NCBI RefSeq assembly: GCF_017409525.1
Contig: NZ_JAFQSO010000012.1
Span: 62,001-126,000, forward strand
Length of the DNA: 64,000 bases
Source of the DNA: Methanobrevibacter sp.
GTDB taxonomy: Archaea; Methanobacteriota; Methanobacteria; Methanobacteriales; Methanobacteriaceae
Direction: 5' to 3'
Shown here: one piece after another, positions 26,997 to 37,322 of the stretch
How the letters are laid out: each line of letters begins with the position of its first letter
How positions within the stretch are numbered: position 1 is the stretch's first letter
The notes under the pieces: model-generated
Databases searched by the model: none
The model's input: only the letters and a program-made list of their open reading frames with translations
Told to the model about the DNA's origin: nothing
Position numbers and translations under genes: made by a program

Positions 26997-28220
26997 CTAT
27001 TCCTTAATAGATCTGGCCAATTCTGCACCCTTTTCAAATGCTTCGGCAAGCACATCTTCATCAGGTACAAACAACACATCTAAAGTATCGCTTACAGTGA
27101 AACCTGCCTCTTCCAAATCTCTTTCGAGTTTTTTAACAGCTCCACCACCCCATCCTTTAGATGAGAATATTAAAGCATTTTTCTCGCTGCCTGTTCCTTT
27201 AAAGTTGACACAATCCAACCAATACATCATGTTTCCGATTCTAGGGAATGGCTTGTTCATCATGGTAGGGGCACCAAGTGCTATGGCTTTAGAATCTAAA
27301 ATATCGGTAATTACATCATCAGGACCGTCTTCCTGCATAAAGTACATTACGGCTTCAACACCTTCACTCATAATTCCTTCAGCAATTTGGAAGGCTAGTT
27401 TTTCAGTTGAATGATGCATTGTATCATAAATGATTGTGATTTTATCCTTGCATATGCCGGATCCCCATTCACCATATTTTTCTACAATTGGAGCAGGGTT
27501 TTTCCAGATTTGACCGTGGCATGGCGCAATCATTTTAATGTCATTAATCAAACCGGTATTTGTCAATTCATCCAGTTTCATCCTAAGCATTGGAGAACCT
27601 AATGTTACAAGATTTGCATAATATTTTTGCGCTTCCCTAAGCAAGTGGTCTAAAGAATAATCCTCATCAAATCTTTTTGAATAAGCCACATGCTGTCCGA
27701 ATGCATCATTTGAAAATAGAATTCCATCTTCGGCAAGCAAAGTGAACATGCTGTCAGGCCAGTGCAACATTGGAGCGGATATGAATTTTAAGGTTCTGCC
27801 ACCGATATCAAGTTCATCACCTGTTTGAACAGCATTCATTTCTAAATCTGAGAAATTATGATATTGTGCTTCCAAGAATTTAATACAGTTAGCAGAAGCA
27901 TATATTTCTGCATCAGGATTATATTCTTCAATTGTTTGTCTTAAAAAAGTGGAATGATCCATTTCAGAGTGGTTTTGAACAAATACATCGATTTTGAAAT
28001 CTTTTCCTTCTTGAGCGAAAGCGTCTTTTACTCTTGCATCAAACTGTTCAAACATTCCTCTATAAACATTATCTATCAATACAGTTTTTTCTTCACCAAA
28101 TACTAGATAAGCATTGTAGGTAGTGCCTGGAATGCCATATCCATGGAAGGTTCTACTGTTCCAGTGAATAACACCAACCCAGTATACACCGTCAGCTATC
28201 TTTACTGCTTTAGCTTTCAT
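26997..28220 (-). CDS. fprA: F420H2 oxidase, FprA-type flavodiiron protein
   Basis: A 407-residue flavodiiron protein reducing O2 to water with F420H2. The N-terminal beta-lactamase fold holds the diiron ligands H84-x-E86-x-D88-H89 (NHSEMDHST) and HWPDSMF later. The C-terminal third (about 255-400) is a flavodoxin domain beginning ITIIYDTMHHSTEKLA. The length is standard for the family. GAGG precedes the ATG. It defends a strict anaerobe against oxygen traces. A short inverted repeat next to its TATA box may be a control site. Confidence 0.95.
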   Translation of the reverse strand: MKAKAVKIADGVYWVGVIHWNSRTFHGYGIPGTTYNAYLVFGEEKTVLIDNVYRGMFEQFDARVKDAFAQEGKDFKIDVFVQNHSEMDHSTFLRQTIEEYNPDAEIYASANCIKFLEAQYHNFSDLEMNAVQTGDELDIGGRTLKFISAPMLHWPDSMFTLLAEDGILFSNDAFGQHVAYSKRFDEDYSLDHLLREAQKYYANLVTLGSPMLRMKLDELTNTGLINDIKMIAPCHGQIWKNPAPIVEKYGEWGSGICKDKITIIYDTMHHSTEKLAFQIAEGIMSEGVEAVMYFMQEDGPDDVITDILDSKAIALGAPTMMNKPFPRIGNMMYWLDCVNFKGTGSEKNALIFSSKGWGGGAVKKLERDLEEAGFTVSDTLDVLFVPDEDVLAEAFEKGAELARSIKE

Positions 28221-28241
28221 ATTATAACCTCAAATATTTAA

Positions 28242-28271
28242 GTTATATAAATTTATATCAAATGTGATATA
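28242..28271. promoter_or_regulatory. promoter and inverted repeat between divergent fprA and PHP genes
   Basis: On the minus strand a TATA-like TTTATATAA lies at about 28244-28252 upstream of fprA. Directly behind it is TATATCA-AATG-TGATATA (28254-28271), a 7-bp perfect inverted repeat with a 4-nt spacer, placed where it could block TFB. The same repeat also lies upstream of the PHP gene. A TGATATA sequence also occurs before the flavodoxin start. An oxygen-responsive operator is possible but unproven. Confidence 0.4.
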
Positions 28272-28305
28272 TATAATATTATATTTACTAAAAGGAGTTA
28301 TTATT

Positions 28306-28971
28306 TTGAATAAAAGAATCGATTTACATATGCACAGTTTATTCAGCGATGGAGAATTATTGCCATCCGAACTTGCAAGAAGAGCCTTAAAACTAAATCA
28401 TGAAGTCATAGCCATTACAGACCATGTTGATTACTCCAATGTTGACACAATTACAGCCATCCAGGATGCAATTGATGACATTAATGCGAATTGGGACATC
28501 ACTGTTGTTCTGGGCGCTGAAGTAACACATGCCCCATGCGAGTCAATCGACGGAATCGCTGCAAAAGCAAAGGATTTAGGAGCAGAAATCATTGTCGTGC
28601 ATGGTGAAACATTAAACGAGCCTGTCACCCCCGGAACCAATAGGGCTGCAGTAGAGTCAAGCCATGTTGACATACTTGGACATCCAGGATTGATAACAGT
28701 TGAAGAAGCAGAAATCGCAAAAGAAAACGGCATTTATCTAGAAATTTCTGCCCGTAAGGGACACTGTCTTGGAAATGGCCATGTGGCAAACGTTGCTCGT
28801 GAAGTCGGAAACAAACTACTGGTAAACACAGACACACACTCACCGGACAACATCATCACTTTTGAAAAGTCCTATGAAATTGCTAGAGGTGCAGGACTAA
28901 GCAATGAAGAAGCTATTAAAGCAATCGTTGACAATCCACGTGAACTTCTAAAAAGCAAAGGAATTTTATGA
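28306..28971 (+). CDS. PHP-domain phosphoesterase
   Basis: A 221-residue PHP-fold metal-dependent phosphoesterase. Metal ligands are visible in [22 protein letters not shown] at the N-terminus, ITDHVDY near residue 40, [15 protein letters not shown] and [11 protein letters not shown]. Relatives include histidinol phosphatase and DNA polymerase-associated PHP domains; the substrate is undetermined. The TTG at 28306 is the start because AAGGAG lies 8 nt before it; an upstream ATG in frame has no such site. It overlaps the next gene by 4 nt. Confidence 0.86.
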   Translation: MNKRIDLHMHSLFSDGELLPSELARRALKLNHEVIAITDHVDYSNVDTITAIQDAIDDINANWDITVVLGAEVTHAPCESIDGIAAKAKDLGAEIIVVHGETLNEPVTPGTNRAAVESSHVDILGHPGLITVEEAEIAKENGIYLEISARKGHCLGNGHVANVAREVGNKLLVNTDTHSPDNIITFEKSYEIARGAGLSNEEAIKAIVDNPRELLKSKGIL

Positions 28972-29432
28972 AAGCATCAAAACTTTTAAAAATCATTCAA
29001 AAGGATTTGAAAGATTATCCCATCGATTACTTGAGAAATAAGGTAACTGATGAGCGATACAAAGACCCCCTCACCAAAAAACTTGCAAAATACAACTCCG
29101 GCGTCTATGACGACATATATGCTACAGAAATAATCGATGATTTTGATATTAAGGACAATGTAATCAAAAATATGCGCTCAGATATAGGCTATTATTTCGA
29201 TACCTATGCAGGCGGTGATGAGCAAACCAAACGGTTCACCGAGAACATTTCACTCTTTTTAGCACTAATCGATAAAAAACCGCTTCATCCATACAGTGAA
29301 GATAAAAGCGATGATGTGTATTACTTTAATGGAGATTACTACTGTAAAGGACGGATCAAATACATCCACGACAAAAGATCCTTATGCAAATATTGTATTT
29401 GTAAAAATGTAGGGTTTAGTGGCTTGTTTTAA
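28968..29432 (+). CDS. DUF2115/UPF0305 protein
   Basis: A 154-residue methanogen protein. It is recognised by the C-terminal pattern YYCKGRI...[10 protein letters not shown], giving three to four cysteines that may bind zinc or a cluster, and by the upstream helix region [18 protein letters not shown]. The ATG overlaps the stop of the PHP gene as ATGA, so the two are coupled. The function is unknown. Its stop is directly next to the stop of the convergent arfC gene. Confidence 0.75.
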   Translation: MKASKLLKIIQKDLKDYPIDYLRNKVTDERYKDPLTKKLAKYNSGVYDDIYATEIIDDFDIKDNVIKNMRSDIGYYFDTYAGGDEQTKRFTENISLFLALIDKKPLHPYSEDKSDDVYYFNGDYYCKGRIKYIHDKRSLCKYCICKNVGFSGLF

Positions 29433-30101
29433 TTATTTCAATACTTTATATGTTAAAATTAAATCCTTACCCAATGAATAAGAGCCAACTAGCTCCAATC
29501 TTACAGCTTCATCCATTGTGTCAAAGCCTTCACCGTCAAAGAAAGTCTTTGCATTAGCACCCCCAACCACCATAGGAGCAACGCAAATTCTTATCTCATC
29601 AATAAGTCCTGCTTTAATCATGGAAAAGTTTAAAGTTGATCCGCCTTCAAGCATCAGCTTCTCGATTCCTTCCTCATGAAGATAACTCATTAGAGAGCTT
29701 AAATCCACCCTTTTATCCCCACTCCAGAAAAACTTCACTCCTCTTTTTTTGAATGTTTCATACCTATCAGAAACCATAAAATCATATTTATATTCATTGG
29801 CGCCTGCAATTATTGTTTTTGCATCTTTATTTGTGATTCTTGCGGCAATTGGAGTCCTGCATTTACTGTCGACTACTATCCGAACAGGATTATCCTCTGG
29901 ATTTGCGTCAACCTTGTGAACTGTTAGTCTTGGATCATCAGCAAGCACTGTTCCGATTCCAACCATTATCCCATCGCAGTCCTTTCTAATTTCATGAACC
30001 CTTTTTAAATCCTCTTCACCCGAAATATTTGAACTTCCGGTTTGAGTAGCAATCTTGCCGTCTAATGTCATGGCAGCATTTAAAATTACATATGGCCTCA
30101 T
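29433..30101 (-). CDS. arfC: 2,5-diamino-6-ribosylamino-4(3H)-pyrimidinone 5'-phosphate reductase
   Basis: A 222-residue RibD C-terminal-type reductase for the archaeal riboflavin and F420 precursor route. It starts RPYVILNAAMTLDGKIAT, contains GIMVGIGTVLADDPRLT near residue 50, and ends with the NADPH-binding LMLEGGSTLNFSMIKAGLIDEI near 150-170. It is the last gene of the metG operon, 9 nt after the glycosyl-phosphate transferase gene. It lacks the deaminase domain of bacterial RibD, as expected in archaea. Confidence 0.93.
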   Translation of the reverse strand: MRPYVILNAAMTLDGKIATQTGSSNISGEEDLKRVHEIRKDCDGIMVGIGTVLADDPRLTVHKVDANPEDNPVRIVVDSKCRTPIAARITNKDAKTIIAGANEYKYDFMVSDRYETFKKRGVKFFWSGDKRVDLSSLMSYLHEEGIEKLMLEGGSTLNFSMIKAGLIDEIRICVAPMVVGGANAKTFFDGEGFDTMDEAVRLELVGSYSLGKDLILTYKVLK

Positions 30102-30110
30102 TATTTCACC

Positions 30111-31124
30111 TTATATATGATAGAACAGCTCCTTTATTTGCAAGAAGTTCATCAATGTTTTATTTTCAAGCATTCCCGGCATTATCAATGCAACAATAAT
30201 ACCCAATATTCCAAAAACAATACCTATTGCCCAAATTATCTTTACTGCATCCTTTTCTGCAATCGGTTTTCTCAAAATTAATCTAATCAATGATTTGAAG
30301 CCAACATCAGGCCTTACCAATTTTCCTTCATCATTCAATTGCGTTGGTGTTTGCTGCTGGCGATTCATCACACCTGCTGAATAGAATTTTAAAGCAGCAT
30401 CAATGATATGCGGCATCAGAACTATAATGGCAATCAATTTTACCCTGCCTATAAATGCGATGCACACGACGGCTGCACCAATAATCAATGTACCTGTATC
30501 TCCAGGGAAAATTTTAGCAGGATACCGGTTAAAGTATAGAAATGCAATCAAGGCACCGAGCATGCTCATAGAGATTATGGTTACATCATACTTTCCCAAG
30601 ATTATACATGCGATTGTCAGTGATGCCATTGAAATTATGCCCAATCCAGATTCAATTCCATTTAAACCGGCCAGCATATTAGTCAAGTTGGATCCGATTG
30701 AAAGTGCGATAGGCATGCTGATAAGATAGAATATGCCCACATTAGGTGGCGCTGCCCAAATCAATGGAAGGCCTGCCAAAAACAATAAGAAGAATTTTTC
30801 CTTAGAGGACAATGCAAGCAAGTCATCAATAATGCCTATCATGCCAACAAGCAAAATTACAAGCAAGACAACTACTAGCTTGAAGGTCAAATCCTCATGC
30901 ATGCAGATTCCGGAAAACATCCCAATTATAAATCCAAACAGAATCCCAAATCCACCCATCTCAGCAACAATGGGTTTCCAGGATTTATGGATATCTTTTC
31001 CAACAATACCCACTTCCTCAAGTTTTTTAATGATATTCGGCATGGATAACCGTGTTACAAAAAAAGATATAAGACCACAGATTATTGCTATTGCATACAA
31101 AGGAAGTTGTGGTAGAATCATCAT
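30111..31124 (-). CDS. MraY/WecA-like UDP-sugar:polyprenyl-phosphate sugar-1-phosphate transferase
   Basis: A 337-residue protein with about ten membrane segments. It shows the catalytic DD in MIGIIDDLLALSSKEKFFL near residue 100, NLTNMLAGLNGIESG near 150 and FPGDTGTL near 210, all family signatures. It loads a sugar phosphate, usually GlcNAc-1-P, onto a polyprenyl phosphate to start glycan or pseudomurein building. The lipid carrier could come from the cis-prenyltransferase at 51742-52506. It is in the metG operon. Confidence 0.88.
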   Translation of the reverse strand: MMILPQLPLYAIAIICGLISFFVTRLSMPNIIKKLEEVGIVGKDIHKSWKPIVAEMGGFGILFGFIIGMFSGICMHEDLTFKLVVVLLVILLVGMIGIIDDLLALSSKEKFFLLFLAGLPLIWAAPPNVGIFYLISMPIALSIGSNLTNMLAGLNGIESGLGIISMASLTIACIILGKYDVTIISMSMLGALIAFLYFNRYPAKIFPGDTGTLIIGAAVVCIAFIGRVKLIAIIVLMPHIIDAALKFYSAGVMNRQQQTPTQLNDEGKLVRPDVGFKSLIRLILRKPIAEKDAVKIIWAIGIVFGILGIIVALIMPGMLENKTLMNFLQIKELFYHI

Positions 31125-31160
31125 ATTTAATTATTTAACATTCATTATTAAAAAAAGTAA

Positions 31161-31625
31161 TTATTTTTTATTTAAGATATAATAAACGGTCCTAAGTGGA
31201 ATATCCAATTTTTCTGAAATCTCTTTAGCGGATAACCCCTCATCTTTTAGGTTAATAACTTCTTCATGATTATATTTTCGTTTTCTATTGTCAAAATCAG
31301 CACCGCTTTTATTTAAAAGATAATAAACTCTATTTATCGATAAATCCAGCTCATCTGCAATTTCACGAGCCGATAAACCCTCATTCGATAATTTCAATAC
31401 TTCAAACTCGGCCCCATTAGATTTTGATTTAGATCCCCAGTTATATTTTTTAACCACTTCAATATCAAGTTGTGATAGAACATCGATATACGTTTTTGAT
31501 GTTCTGCCATAAACGCTGGGAGGACAAGTAATCTCCTCCAAATTCGGATATTTATCTATCAGTTCTACAATCAAAGAAGAAGAAAGAGCCTTTGATATAT
31601 GAATTGTTCTTGTATTATCATCCAT
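31161..31625 (-). CDS. DUF1699-like protein with two helix-turn-helix repeats
   Basis: A 154-residue protein. The first 55 residues (TIHISKALSSSLIVELI ... LEEITCPPSVY) look like DUF1699. Then come two near-identical HTH repeats: LSNEGLSAREIADELDLSINRVYYLLNK and LKDEGLSAKEISEKLDIPLRTVYYILNK (each cited here in part). It is probably a DNA-binding regulator that recognises a repeated or long site. It is 7 nt after the DUF530-like gene and 36 nt before the transferase, in the metG operon. Confidence 0.65.
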   Translation of the reverse strand: MDDNTRTIHISKALSSSLIVELIDKYPNLEEITCPPSVYGRTSKTYIDVLSQLDIEVVKKYNWGSKSKSNGAEFEVLKLSNEGLSAREIADELDLSINRVYYLLNKSGADFDNRKRKYNHEEVINLKDEGLSAKEISEKLDIPLRTVYYILNKK

Positions 31626-31632
31626 ATAATCA

Positions 31633-33210
31633 CTATTTTTTTATTAAATCCAAAAATTTCTTAGATTTATCGCTTTTCGGATTTTTAATTTGGTCAATGT
31701 TTTTTATTTCTTTTTTTATTCTTGATTCATTAATATTGAATGCATTACTAATCTCTTCCATCTCAACTTCACCGTTTAAATGAATCAAAGCGGCTCCCAA
31801 GGCCACCTGATTAAATTTGATATTTGAGTTTCTGGATTGCTTTTCAAATTTGAATTTCTCATACAATAACAAATCCATTTCATATATTGACATTATTTTA
31901 ATATCAGTGAAATTATTTAAGGTTTCGATGACTTTAGCATATGTAGTTTTGAAGACTTTTCTCTGTTCACGGTCAAGTTCCACCCTAATGTAAGGGAATG
32001 GCCCATTTATAATTTTACGGGAATTATTGGAAGTTGTAAGATAATACTTAAAAATATCCCACATTATCAGAGTTGAAGCGATGTTTTTAAAAGTATTTTT
32101 ATAAATGGAATCCTTAATTTTTATATCCCTACTTAAAGACCTTTTGATATTTCCAAAACGATCAATGTAATTTAATTTTTTAAATTCCTCTTGAATTTGA
32201 GCTTCTCTCCAAGTTTCAATTGCATTTAAATCAAATTTATCTATAAAATCAGGAGTTAAATTTTCATATTTTGCAATCGTATCATAATATTTATTTAACC
32301 TTTTAAAATCTGTTAACCTTCTTTTTAGAATATCATCTTTAATGTCGTTTATGATTTCTTCAGAATATTTGACATATCCAAGAGCAAGAGCAGTTCTGGC
32401 ATGCTTATCATCAATAATGGCGGGTTTAGTTCTATGGAACCTCAAAGCCTCTATCCTAACGTTTCGACCATAAATGCGCCTTACTTCCTCCTCATAATTA
32501 TTCACATATTCAGAATCAAGGGTGAAGTTCTTTCTTATCAGACGGTTATTCTTATCTCTGAATCTAACAACAAGAGAGATTGTTTTTACAACACCTTTAC
32601 GCTCTTGTTTAAGAATATTTAAAACTTGCTTAAAAGATTCACGGCCATAATTTGAAAGTTCTCCCATCAATACCATATAATTTCCGGACAATGGTAAAAA
32701 TGGAATTATTTCAAGCCTATGAGTTGCTTCCTTATTTATTTTGAATGTAAAACCCATTGATCCGCAACTGCATTTGGCATCAAGTTGTTTATAGTCATTG
32801 ATTGAATATTTCTTATAACATGAATTGCATTTCACATACCCGAATTGTTCTAGATTTCCAATTGCAATCTTATGAGAGTCAATAGCTGATTTGACCCTAT
32901 CCAAAATATTTTTTTTAGAATTCGCTCTCATTCTAAAAATCTGATTGTGGCGGCTGTTTTCGCCTACCTCCTCAAGAGATACGTCAGCCACCGATTTAGT
33001 ACCGTACCGATTCAAGGATGTAAAAGGAGCAGTATATCCTTGAGCATCCATATCATCCTTTAGGTTTTGTAAATAATCTAATCTGTCAACTAGCTTAAAA
33101 TAAAGATTTTTGAAATTGTCAAAATCCTCAATATCATCCAATATGATTTGGTCATTTGAAATTTCTTTTAAGAATTTCTCGGCTTTATTTACTAGGACAG
33201 ACTCTTCCAT
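31633..33210 (-). CDS. DUF530-like methanogen protein with zinc ribbon
   Basis: A 525-residue protein. A zinc-ribbon-like motif CNSCYKKYS...KCSCGS lies near residue 150-175. A region with IRVELDREQRKVFKTTYAKVI and a C-terminal VALGAALIHLNGEVEMEEISNAFNI looks like a cyclin/TFIIB-type helix fold or winged helix. I believe it belongs to DUF530, known from Methanobacteriales and Methanococcales. The ATG at 33210 is preferred to TTG at 33219. It lies 11 nt after metG. A nucleic-acid-related function is likely but unproven. Confidence 0.6.
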   Translation of the reverse strand: MEESVLVNKAEKFLKEISNDQIILDDIEDFDNFKNLYFKLVDRLDYLQNLKDDMDAQGYTAPFTSLNRYGTKSVADVSLEEVGENSRHNQIFRMRANSKKNILDRVKSAIDSHKIAIGNLEQFGYVKCNSCYKKYSINDYKQLDAKCSCGSMGFTFKINKEATHRLEIIPFLPLSGNYMVLMGELSNYGRESFKQVLNILKQERKGVVKTISLVVRFRDKNNRLIRKNFTLDSEYVNNYEEEVRRIYGRNVRIEALRFHRTKPAIIDDKHARTALALGYVKYSEEIINDIKDDILKRRLTDFKRLNKYYDTIAKYENLTPDFIDKFDLNAIETWREAQIQEEFKKLNYIDRFGNIKRSLSRDIKIKDSIYKNTFKNIASTLIMWDIFKYYLTTSNNSRKIINGPFPYIRVELDREQRKVFKTTYAKVIETLNNFTDIKIMSIYEMDLLLYEKFKFEKQSRNSNIKFNQVALGAALIHLNGEVEMEEISNAFNINESRIKKEIKNIDQIKNPKSDKSKKFLDLIKK

Positions 33211-33221
33211 ATCAATCAAAT

Positions 33222-35210
33222 TTATTGAATTCTTTCGCCGACTTTTCCTGCTTCATCTGGATATAGTAAAGCACCTGTTTCACCTGTAGCCAAAATCATG
33301 CCTTCAGATAAAGTTCCGAATAATTTTGCTGGCTGCAAATTAGCTACAACACAGACTTTTCTATCGACTAACTCTTCTGGTGAGTAGAATTTTGCAAGGC
33401 CTGCAACAATTTGCCTTGGCTTGTCTTCTCCAATGTCAACTTGTAATTTTAATAGTTTATCGGATTTCTTTATTTTTTCAGCTTCCAATACTTGTCCTAT
33501 CTTAATTACGACTTCATCAAAATCATCAATACTAATTAAATCGCTCATGTTTTCATCCTCTTTTTCTTTTAGGTTTTCCTGTAATTTTGCTTTTTCAGCC
33601 TCGATTACTTCATCATCAATCTTTTTAAATAATGGTTTTGCCTTGTTTATTTCATGGCCTGCAGGTAAAAATACACTTGCATCTTTCCATTCATTTAAAT
33701 TTTCTATATTCATAATTTTAGCTATCTCATCAGCTTTGGTTGGTAGATATGGTTTTAAAGTGAAAGCCAATGTTTTAGCCAGTTGATTTGATAAATATAA
33801 ACAATTAGCTGCTTTTTGCATGTCCTCTTTTACAGCTTTCCATGGTTCCTGATCGTTGAAATATTTATTTCCTTTTTTAGCCACTTTAAATATTTCAAGC
33901 AAACCTTCCCTAAATTCGAATTTAGAGATATATTCCCCTGCTTTTGAAGGCAAGTTTTCAATGGCACTCTTGAATTCCTCATCCTCCGTAGACGGATTTG
34001 CATATTCAGGAATCTTATTGTCAAAATATTTGCGGGTGAATGTAAATGTCCTGTGCAGGAAATTGCCGATTACATCAGCCAATTCATCATTGTTTCTTCT
34101 TTGGAAATCATCCCATGAGAAGTCTGAATCCTTATTTAAAGGAGCATTGATTGTAAGGTAATATCTTAATAAATCAGGATTGAAATCCTTTACAAAATCA
34201 GCTATCCAAATTACCCAATTTTTACTTGTAGACATTTTTTCCCCTTCAAGAGATAAAAATTCCCCAGCATAAATCATGTCAGGCAACTTGCATCCATATG
34301 CCTTTAGGAGTCCCGGCCAGAAAATTGAATGGTGGTAAATGATATCCTTTCCAATGAAATGCACTACAAAATCATTCCAGTATTCTTCCCATTTCATGCC
34401 TGATTGGCTGGACCATTGGCTGGCTGAAGAGATATAACCTAAAAATGCTTCAATCCACACGTATAGTACCTTACCTTGAGCTTCATCAAGAGGCACTGGA
34501 ATACCCCAGTCCATATCCCTTGTCAAGGTCCAATCGTTTAAACCTTCCTTTAACCAATTAGAAGCATAATTTTTTACATTTGCCGGGAGGTTTTCGTTTG
34601 AAGAGATGTATTCCTTTAAATCGTCCTCAAATTCGGACAACTTAAATGCATATTGGAAAGTGTCCTTGATTATTGGAGCTGTACCGCATGTAATGCAGTG
34701 AGGTTCATCAAGCTCCGTTGGGTCAAGTGCCTTTCCACATTTCTCACAGTGATCCCCTCTTGCTTCAGACCCACATACAGGACACAGGCCTTCAACATAC
34801 CTGTCAGGCAAGAACTTATTACAATTAGGACAATATAACTGTTGAATGTCTTGCCTGTAAATTAACCCCTTTTCATACAGGTCCATGAAGAAATTCTGAG
34901 CAATCTCATAGTGAACTTCATCTGTAGTTCTTGTAAAATTATCGAGAGATATGTTCATTGATTCTACATCTTTAACAATCATATCATGATATCTTTTAGA
35001 AATTTCAATTGGTTTTTTATTTTCCTTATCCGCCTTTACTGCAATCGGTGTTCCATGTTCATCAGTAGCGCAAACCAACAACACATCATTACCAATCATT
35101 CTATTATACCTTGCATAGATATCTGCCGGCAAATAAGTAGAACGAATATGGCCTAAATGACATGGACCATTTGCATAAGGAAGTGCACATGAAATAAATA
35201 TTTTAGACAT
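33222..35210 (-). CDS. metG: methionyl-tRNA synthetase
   Basis: A 662-residue class I synthetase. HIGH-type motif [14 protein letters not shown] is at residues 11-24 and KMSTSKNW is the KMSKS-type loop near 350. There are two zinc knuckles: CPNC...CPVC and CEKC...CITC between residues about 128 and 178. The C-terminal 110 residues ([26 protein letters not shown]) form an EMAPII/OB-fold tRNA-binding domain. It heads a five-gene operon. A minus-strand TATA box lies at about 35258-35266. Confidence 0.97.
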   Translation of the reverse strand: MSKIFISCALPYANGPCHLGHIRSTYLPADIYARYNRMIGNDVLLVCATDEHGTPIAVKADKENKKPIEISKRYHDMIVKDVESMNISLDNFTRTTDEVHYEIAQNFFMDLYEKGLIYRQDIQQLYCPNCNKFLPDRYVEGLCPVCGSEARGDHCEKCGKALDPTELDEPHCITCGTAPIIKDTFQYAFKLSEFEDDLKEYISSNENLPANVKNYASNWLKEGLNDWTLTRDMDWGIPVPLDEAQGKVLYVWIEAFLGYISSASQWSSQSGMKWEEYWNDFVVHFIGKDIIYHHSIFWPGLLKAYGCKLPDMIYAGEFLSLEGEKMSTSKNWVIWIADFVKDFNPDLLRYYLTINAPLNKDSDFSWDDFQRRNNDELADVIGNFLHRTFTFTRKYFDNKIPEYANPSTEDEEFKSAIENLPSKAGEYISKFEFREGLLEIFKVAKKGNKYFNDQEPWKAVKEDMQKAANCLYLSNQLAKTLAFTLKPYLPTKADEIAKIMNIENLNEWKDASVFLPAGHEINKAKPLFKKIDDEVIEAEKAKLQENLKEKEDENMSDLISIDDFDEVVIKIGQVLEAEKIKKSDKLLKLQVDIGEDKPRQIVAGLAKFYSPEELVDRKVCVVANLQPAKLFGTLSEGMILATGETGALLYPDEAGKVGERIQ

Positions 35211-35368
35211 TTATATTTTCCCCTTATTTATTTTAAACATTTAATAATTATGTCGTTTATATATAATAAATTATTATTTTTAACGTTGTTATAAAATGCT
35301 AAATCCAAGTAAAAATTGATTTTGAAAATGAGTTAGCTATTTAAAATATAAAATAAAAAGTTAAAATC

Positions 35369-36712
35369 ATGGCTGAAGTTTCATATATCAACCCATTGTC
35401 AAATGAAGGAAAACAGATTATAAGACAATACGGCGATTTAAATCAAATATTTCAAGAGGATGAAACCCTAGTTGAAATTATAACTCACACTACAAATCAA
35501 AAAATATCTGATGATGCCATAATTCCCAAATCATATCATGATTTGGCCATAAAACGTATACAATGGGCCATTGAGAAAAAAAACAATAAGAACTTCACAC
35601 AATCTGAATTCGAATACTTGACTAATGAAGAGCTCTTTATGCAGGACGTGGTCACTTTTCATATACTCTGCCAAGCCATTGCAATCCAATTCAATACCGG
35701 CTCACGCGAGACAAGGCTTTTTGTTGAATCACTTGGAACATTAATCCTTGAAAGATTGGCCAAAATTCCTCCAATGTCAAGAGCAGAAATAATTGATGAA
35801 GTGTTAGATGAAGTGAAAACAGACGGTGCAATCCATTGGAAATCTCTAAGAGATGTGGTGGCTTCAAAAAAACTAAAATTAACTGATTTATTGATAGATG
35901 ATGGAGACATTATTCTCCAGCAAGACGATTTTCTTGAAAGATTTTCTGATAAATTCCATGACAGAAGCCCCGATAGAATGTATGGAATATTAATAGGCGA
36001 TACTGTCAAGGAACAGATTCTATCCAGACTCATTATGCAAAAAACCGAAGAATACATTGCAAGAATTAAGGAAATGTCTGCCAGAATTGAAATTCACCCC
36101 GCCATCATAAAAATAGGCGAAGAGCTGAAGGACTTCATACCTGATGAAACCAGCAAATATAATCAATATTATGCAGGAAGTGGTGGAATTTACGGAAGTG
36201 TGCAAGCTGGAAAACTTAATCCCGATGCATTTCCACCGTGCATCAAAACAACAGTTGAAGGTGTATCATCAGGAGGACGTAATGATGCAATCGTGCTTCT
36301 TTTGACATCATTTGCATCATATGCAAGGTTATATCCTAGAATATTTGCCTCAGATGAAAGCGTGAAAGTGTCAGACATGGATCCTGATTTGTCCATTACT
36401 GAAAATGAAATCCTTCCATTAATCTTTGATGCTGCAGACAACTGTACACCACCACTATTCGAAGACCAACCCCAAGAAAAAATAAATATCATATCAAAAT
36501 TAGGTTTTGGAATGCACGATAAAGTAGACATCAACCATGAAGGCGAAACAAAATGGTACACTCCAATGAGCTGCGAGAAAATAAAAATACATTTGCCTCA
36601 CCTATGCCATCCGGACAAATCATGCAAAGGAATAAATAACCCATTATCCTGCTATGGGCGTAAAAAATTCCAATTGGACAACACAAAAACTGAAGGTAAA
36701 AATAATGATTAA
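35369..36712 (+). CDS. priL: DNA primase large subunit
   Basis: A 447-residue regulatory primase subunit. Conserved cysteines in the C-terminal half, PPCIK, NCTPP, LCHPDKSCKG and SCYGRKK, are placed for the [4Fe-4S] cluster of archaeal/eukaryotic PriL. The N-terminal part is mixed helical with no catalytic site, as expected. It begins the plus-strand set after the metG divergent promoter. The acetyltransferase start overlaps its end by 8 nt. Confidence 0.93.
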   Translation: MAEVSYINPLSNEGKQIIRQYGDLNQIFQEDETLVEIITHTTNQKISDDAIIPKSYHDLAIKRIQWAIEKKNNKNFTQSEFEYLTNEELFMQDVVTFHILCQAIAIQFNTGSRETRLFVESLGTLILERLAKIPPMSRAEIIDEVLDEVKTDGAIHWKSLRDVVASKKLKLTDLLIDDGDIILQQDDFLERFSDKFHDRSPDRMYGILIGDTVKEQILSRLIMQKTEEYIARIKEMSARIEIHPAIIKIGEELKDFIPDETSKYNQYYAGSGGIYGSVQAGKLNPDAFPPCIKTTVEGVSSGGRNDAIVLLLTSFASYARLYPRIFASDESVKVSDMDPDLSITENEILPLIFDAADNCTPPLFEDQPQEKINIISKLGFGMHDKVDINHEGETKWYTPMSCEKIKIHLPHLCHPDKSCKGINNPLSCYGRKKFQLDNTKTEGKNND

Positions 36713-37322
36713 AGAAAAATTATTTACATCCAATAAATTCACAAGAAAATTTATCATTTGGTTTTTATCTAAAAAAGAAAATGGGGAATGGAATTCAAAG
36801 ACATTAAGAATTCTATTTAAGAAATATAGAAGAATTGACGTTGATTTTGCTTCTTATGGATGGGCTCGTGACGGTATCGATGGGCCGCTTACAATTGGAA
36901 AATATTGCAGTATTGGATCTAATTTCAGAAGAATATCATTTAACCATCCTATAGATGGAGTTTCAACTCACCCAATTTGGTTCAATCCTAAATTTAATTG
37001 GGTTAAAAAAGATTTTAGAAAAAGAGCACATCTTAAAATTGATAATGATGTTTGGATAGGCGATAATGTAACAATCCTTCCAAATTGCAAACATATCGGA
37101 AACGGAGCAGTAATAGCGGCAGGCGCAGTTTTAACAAAAAATGTTGGACCATATGAAATTTGGGGCGGAGTTCCCGCAAAATGTCTTAAAAAAAGATTTG
37201 ACGATGAGACCTGTCAAAGATTAGAAAAAAGCGAGTGGTGGAATTTACCAGAATCCCAATTAAAAGAATTAATAGAAGACTTTTCCAATCCTAACCAATT
37301 TCTGGATAAATTACAAAGATGA
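36705..37322 (+). CDS. CatB-type hexapeptide (left-handed beta-helix) acetyltransferase
   Basis: A 205-residue transferase. Hexapeptide repeats run through KYCSIGSNFRRI, IDNDVWIGDNVTILP and IGNGAVIAAGAVLTKNV, ending with VGPYEIWGGVPAKCLKKRF, the usual end of xenobiotic or sugar O-acetyltransferases. FNHPIDGVSTHP contains the catalytic histidine region. ATG 36705 has AAGGT upstream and overlaps the priL end, so it is coupled to it. It likely acetylates a surface sugar. Its place between the two primase genes looks accidental. Confidence 0.86.
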   Translation: MIKEKLFTSNKFTRKFIIWFLSKKENGEWNSKTLRILFKKYRRIDVDFASYGWARDGIDGPLTIGKYCSIGSNFRRISFNHPIDGVSTHPIWFNPKFNWVKKDFRKRAHLKIDNDVWIGDNVTILPNCKHIGNGAVIAAGAVLTKNVGPYEIWGGVPAKCLKKRFDDETCQRLEKSEWWNLPESQLKELIEDFSNPNQFLDKLQR

